Assembly (NCBI GenBank): GCA_002221725.1
Contig: NJFT01000329.1
Coordinates: forward strand, 1-33,215
Length of the DNA: 33,215 bases
Reading direction: 5' to 3'
Source: Scedosporium boydii
Taxonomy: Eukaryota > Ascomycota > Sordariomycetes > Microascales > Microascaceae
Below are positions 32,657-33,215 of this stretch, piece after piece. Both the position numbers and the translations under genes were made by a program. The notes beneath the pieces were generated by a model that had not been told where the DNA came from, made no database searches, and saw only the letters and a program-made list of their open reading frames with translations. Numbering within the stretch: the stretch's first letter is position 1; each line of letters begins with the position of its first letter.

Positions 32657-33215
32657 TGACTACTACATCTTCACACGACGAGGTAGGATCGAGGGTTCCA
32701 ACTCTGCTGGACCGACGTCGTATTGGCATCGACAGATGTTTCTTGTCATGTAGCATCGCATCGTGTAGACAGGGATTGCGAAACAAGCCGTCGGGTCCGC
32801 GCTGCTGTCACTCTCTACGCATAGTACTACTTCGCAGACTACGCATACTTCCGGATGAACAGGAAGGCCAAGATCGTGACGACTCCGAGGCAATGAGTGG
32901 AGCTGGCCAGCGAGGGTCCGCTCCCTAGCTCGTTTTGAGTCTACTTGCTTAGGTGTATGTGACCTCGTATGAACCCGGCGTGAACATGAACACACCATCC
33001 CGACTCCAGTTCGTGACTGGGGGATAGCTTCACCTCATGTCACCCCTTGCTACGGCCAGAGTTCATCCGGACCTCTCTAACTCGGCGCACTAGCTTGCCG
33101 AAGGGGAAGCCAAGCCTAGAGTTCAGAGAGTCATGGGTCGATGGTTTGAGAGCATGAGAGTGTGGAGAGCATGATGATGACCGTCTAGGGACCGAAGTCT
33201 GCCCACCGTCCCTTT

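Larger units (their letters stand above)
31014..33215. other. Terminal non-coding region
   Basis: About 2.2 kb to the window end with no supported gene. It contains a 16-nt A run at 31056-31071 shortly after the dehydrogenase stop, a GATGGA repeat at 32243-32269, and palindrome-related TACCTCG/CTTCGTA sequence at 32633-32656. Open frames of up to 126 codons (31757-32137 minus, 32593-32928 plus) show no domain and overlap opposite-strand frames. A partial gene could begin beyond the right edge. Confidence 0.55.

Overview
The window reads as nuclear DNA of a filamentous ascomycete (Pezizomycotina). The genes are interrupted by short introns of about 50-285 nt, mostly GT-AG with CTAAC or CTGAC-type branch sites. 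The families found (GH128 glucanase with a Ser/Thr/Pro-rich linker, fungal PA-TM-RING protein, fungal adenylosuccinate lyase, Alp11-type cofactor B, Pcf11) fit such a fungus. Class and species cannot be fixed from the sequence alone. Intergenic DNA is long, often 1-3 kb, with microsatellites and short TAC-core palindromes.

Layout. 1-3311: poly-A start, then non-coding DNA and a pyrimidine-rich leader. 3312-4481 (+): secreted GH128 cell-wall glucanase. 6557-8485 (-): membrane RING-H2 ubiquitin ligase in three exons. 11480-13515 (+): adenylosuccinate lyase in nine exons, with a 12-nt microexon and a probable GC-AG intron. 13566-13762: imperfect 85-nt tandem duplication. 15530-16423 (-): tubulin-folding cofactor B. 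18720-20439 (-): MFS transporter with an unexplained frame break in its central loop. 21441-22026 (-): decayed aminoglycoside-phosphotransferase-like gene. 22905-23480 (+): probable decayed N-terminal piece of an ABC-C transporter. 24535-27014 (+): Pcf11. 27538-28476 (-): aldo-keto reductase. 29639-31013 (+): Gfo/Idh/MocA dehydrogenase, divergent from the reductase. 31014-33215: no gene recognised.

The intact genes are mostly unrelated housekeeping functions: purine synthesis, tubulin folding, mRNA 3'-end formation, protein turnover and wall remodelling. They do not form a pathway. The only plausible functional pair is the divergent reductase/dehydrogenase couple at 27.5-31.0 kb. The most unusual stretch is 18.7-23.5 kb, where a transporter with a broken frame lies beside two clear or probable gene relics: an accessory block decaying between essential genes. 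I see no virus, transposon open reading frame, CRISPR array, rRNA or convincing tRNA, and no undescribed system that I can defend.
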